Notes under the pieces: model-generated
Told to the model about the DNA's origin: nothing
The model's input: the letters and a program-made list of their open reading frames with translations, nothing else
Database searches by the model: none
Origin: an uncultured Lachnospiraceae bacterium
GTDB lineage: Bacteria > Bacillota > Clostridia > Lachnospirales > Lachnospiraceae
Assembly (NCBI GenBank): GCA_902803015.1
Contig: CADCOL010000017.1
Span: 1 to 7,959 of the forward strand
DNA length: 7,959 nucleotides
Direction: 5' to 3'
Position numbers and translations under genes: made by a program
In this document: piece after piece, positions 5,983 through 7,959 of the stretch
Numbering within the stretch: the stretch's first letter is position 1
Layout of the letters: each line of letters starts with the position of its first letter

Positions 5983-7141
5983 CAATCTTAAAAAAATCTA
6001 TCTCCATTCCGCTGTGCAGTTTTTCCACACGATCTCCAAGCTGCTCTTTTAAAATATCAAAAGCATGGTCGCCGGTGCAGTGACCGGTATATATATGTTT
6101 TATGCCTGCTTCTTTCAACTCCGATGCACAGGTGAGAATATCGTCGTCCGAAGATTTATGAAGATGGAATCCGCCGATAAATGCATAGATTTCCTTCTTC
6201 TCATCGCAGTAGTATTCTCTTACTTCCCGGATGATATTTGCCACACCGGCATGGGAACAGCTGCTTACGATTACGGGGCCGTGTTTGGATTCCAGAATAA
6301 GCGTCTGTTCATGGCGAAAATCATCGGGCACCATTTCATCGCCTTCCTCACGGAACAGTTTCGTCCGCTCTCCGATTGCAGAAAGTCCCTCCGTGGTATG
6401 CGGAATCAGAATCGTGGACCAGGATAACGGGAGTTTGAAATCTTCGTCCATATACTGAAGGCGCTTTGCATATTCTTCAAAAATACCCTTTCTGGGGCCG
6501 ATATATTTTAAGCCGTCCTCGTGTACGGAATAATAACGCGCATCCGCATCTTTTCCGACATAGAGTTTTGCTTTTTTGTTAATTTCAAAAAACTTATCGA
6601 AACCGTCCGCATGGTCATAATGTGCATGCGAAAGAACCGCCACATCCGCTTTGGATAAATCGATGCCCATTTTCTTCGCATTCTCGTAGAACAAATCACT
6701 CTGTCCCGCGTCCACCAGCATCGTGTATTGTCCGTATTCGACATACAAAGACAGGCCGTGTTCCCCGGGCAGCGTAACACTCTCACCGGTTTCGTTTCCG
6801 GCATCGTCTTTTACGGCAACGCTTCCTTCTGAGTTTTCGGACAATACCACGATGCGAAAGCGCGATTTGTGTTTACGGGCCTTTATGGCATCAATGATGA
6901 TTTGCGGCAGTGAATATACCGTAACATCCAGAAGAAATCCGATCCAGAAAAACGGTCTTGTCTGCGGAAAGAATAAAAAGGCACCTGCAAACCAGAACGC
7001 GCCAAAAAACGGAATCGCCGAAGTGTGCGTTCCGCGCTTTTTATTCTGAAAATAGACGCCGATATTATAAAAGTCATGAGCAAAGCCCATTATGATGCAC
7101 ACGCCCAAAAACAACGCACGGACTTTCTGCCAGTATGTCAT
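5975..7141 (-). CDS. Membrane-anchored metallo-beta-lactamase-fold hydrolase
   Basis: This 388-residue protein has two parts. Residues 1-90 contain three hydrophobic stretches, roughly 7-22, 43-58 and 63-84, joined by short charged loops, so this part is probably a small membrane anchor. Residues 95-388 are an MBL-fold domain. D144 lies in LVDAG, the metal motif H172/H174/D176/H177 in HAHYDH, H297 in SCSHAG, a GGFHLH motif at 323-328, and H354 in GHCTGDH. The SHAG, GGFH and GHCTG motifs match the subgroup related to archaeal dihydropterin ribofuranosylaminobenzene phosphate synthase (COG1237-like). Most bacterial members have no known substrate. The metal site looks complete. The side of the membrane on which the enzyme lies cannot be fixed from the sequence. 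The ATG has GGAG (7150-7153) 8 nt upstream. The stop overlaps the start of the DUF2156 gene, so the two are probably co-translated. Confidence 0.88.
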   Translation of the reverse strand: MTYWQKVRALFLGVCIIMGFAHDFYNIGVYFQNKKRGTHTSAIPFFGAFWFAGAFLFFPQTRPFFWIGFLLDVTVYSLPQIIIDAIKARKHKSRFRIVVLSENSEGSVAVKDDAGNETGESVTLPGEHGLSLYVEYGQYTMLVDAGQSDLFYENAKKMGIDLSKADVAVLSHAHYDHADGFDKFFEINKKAKLYVGKDADARYYSVHEDGLKYIGPRKGIFEEYAKRLQYMDEDFKLPLSWSTILIPHTTEGLSAIGERTKLFREEGDEMVPDDFRHEQTLILESKHGPVIVSSCSHAGVANIIREVREYYCDEKKEIYAFIGGFHLHKSSDDDILTCASELKEAGIKHIYTGHCTGDHAFDILKEQLGDRVEKLHSGMEIDFFKIDD

Positions 7142-7149
7142 CCCTGATT

Positions 7150-7153
7150 CTCC
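7150..7153 (-). promoter_or_regulatory. Ribosome binding site of the MBL hydrolase gene
   Basis: GGAG on the minus strand lies 8 nt before the ATG (first base 7141). It supports that start and therefore the inclusion of the hydrophobic N-terminal part in the protein. Confidence 0.7.
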
Positions 7154-7182
7154 ACTAAAAAATGTCCCGCATACAGCAACTA

Positions 7183-7216
7183 CAAACGTCAGTCAATTAC
7201 AAATGTCAGTCAATCA
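7183..7216. repeat. Tandem 17-bp duplication across the exonuclease III stop codon
   Basis: Positions 7183-7199 and 7200-7216 are two adjacent copies of a 17-bp unit (CAAACGTCAGTCAATTA and CAAATGTCAGTCAATCA) that differ at two positions. The right copy contains the last codons and stop of the exonuclease gene. The left copy is an untranslated echo of it. It carries the word TTGACT on the minus strand twice, which could serve as a -35 element. Confidence 0.85.
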
Positions 7217-7958
7217 CAAGTTCCACCGGACAGTGATCGGAACCCATCACCTCCGCGTGAATGGAGGCTCCTTTGATACGGTCCTTCAGCTTCTCGGATA
7301 CGACAAAATAGTCAATCCGCCATCCCGCATTTTTCTCTCTTGCATGGAACATGTATGACCACCAGGAATACGCATCCTTCGTATCGGGATACAGATAACG
7401 GAACGAATCCACATAACCGCTTGCAAGGACCTTTGAAAAGCACGCTCTTTCGCGGTCTGTAAATCCCGCATTGTTGCGGTTTGACTTCGGATTCTTTAAA
7501 TCGATTTCTTCATGCGCAACATTTAAATCGCCGCAGTAAATAACCGGTTTCTTCTTCTCCAGTTTCAGGATGTATTTTAAGAACGCATCCTCCCAGGTCT
7601 CGCGGTAATCAAGCCTGGTAAGCTCTCTCTGGGAATTCGGAACATACACGACAATCATGTAAAATTCTTCGAATTCCGCCGTAATCACACGGCCCTCATG
7701 ATCATGCTCTTCCACGCCGATTCCGTAAGTTACGTTTAACGGTTCCTTCTTCGTAAAGAGCGCTGTTCCGGAGTATCCTTTTTTCTCCGCATAATTCCAG
7801 TACTGATGATATCCGGGCAGCTCCAGATCGTGCTGATCCGCCTGCAGTTTTGTTTCCTGCAGACAGAAGATATCCGCATCCGCCTCGTTAAAATAATCGA
7901 GAAAGCCTTTCGTAAGGCATGCCCTGAGTCCGTTTACGTTCCATGAAATTAATTTCAT
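7206..7958 (-). CDS. xth: Exodeoxyribonuclease III (AP endonuclease, ExoA type)
   Basis: This 250-residue protein is a complete member of the endonuclease/exonuclease/phosphatase family and matches ExoA/Xth, which cuts DNA at abasic sites and trims 3' ends in base excision repair. The motifs appear in order: N7 in SWNVNGLRA, E35 in LQETK, Y105 in VYVPN, D144 and N146 in GDLNVAHEEIDL, the NNAGFT motif at 162-167, D216 in WRIDYF, and D241/H242 in GSDHCPV. All expected metal-binding and catalytic residues are present, and the length is normal for the family. It is a cytoplasmic enzyme without a signal peptide. The ATG is one base from the window edge, so its ribosome binding site and promoter lie outside. 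No terminator is visible in the 64 nt to the next gene, so co-transcription with the MBL gene is possible. Confidence 0.96.
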   Translation of the reverse strand: MKLISWNVNGLRACLTKGFLDYFNEADADIFCLQETKLQADQHDLELPGYHQYWNYAEKKGYSGTALFTKKEPLNVTYGIGVEEHDHEGRVITAEFEEFYMIVVYVPNSQRELTRLDYRETWEDAFLKYILKLEKKKPVIYCGDLNVAHEEIDLKNPKSNRNNAGFTDRERACFSKVLASGYVDSFRYLYPDTKDAYSWWSYMFHAREKNAGWRIDYFVVSEKLKDRIKGASIHAEVMGSDHCPVELVID

Positions 7959-7959
7959 A

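Noticed and set aside
5983..5985. TTG as start codon of the DUF2156 gene
   Set aside because: An ATG follows immediately in frame, and neither codon has a strong ribosome binding site, so the more common ATG is preferred; the difference is one residue.

Overview
The window looks like chromosomal DNA of a moderately low-GC Firmicute, most likely a clostridium of the Lachnospiraceae type. This is inferred from good GGAG/AGGAAG ribosome binding sites, A/T-flanked intrinsic terminators, the codon mix, and the families present: Cof-type HAD, DUF2156, YkgJ cysteine cluster and ExoA-type exonuclease III. No rRNA, tRNA, CRISPR array, transposase or phage gene is visible. All six protein genes appear intact.

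Layout. Positions 1-62 hold an intrinsic terminator followed directly by the ribosome binding site of a plus-strand gene (63-1748). That gene encodes a PHP-family phosphoesterase fused to a Cof-type HAD phosphatase. A 22-bp inverted repeat lies exactly at the domain joint. Everything after 1750 is on the minus strand. Positions 1751-4360 encode an 869-residue protein of unknown function that converges on the first gene with a 2-nt gap. Positions 4361-4567 are intergenic, with that gene's promoter candidate, short repeats and a symmetric terminator. Read from the right edge leftwards, 7958-4568 is a probable four-gene unit: exonuclease III, a membrane-anchored metallo-beta-lactamase-fold hydrolase, a DUF2156 protein and a YkgJ cysteine cluster protein. 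It ends at the terminator at 4505-4531.

How the genes relate. The last three genes of the minus-strand unit are packed with an overlap or a 2-nt gap, so they are probably translated together. Exonuclease III sits 64 nt upstream of them and may share the transcript or only be a neighbour. No common pathway is obvious: DNA repair, an MBL hydrolase of the dihydropterin-synthase-like class, a GNAT-fold protein and a metal-binding cysteine protein.

The most unusual object is the 869-residue protein. It has two runs of proline at every third residue (residues 177-213 and 223-244). These are followed by a 24-heptad helical segment in which 21 of 24 register positions are Tyr or Phe (residues 345-506). 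The pairing recalls the polyproline/alpha-helix stalk of streptococcal antigen I/II adhesins. However, the protein has no signal peptide, no membrane segment and no LPXTG anchor, so its location and role are open.
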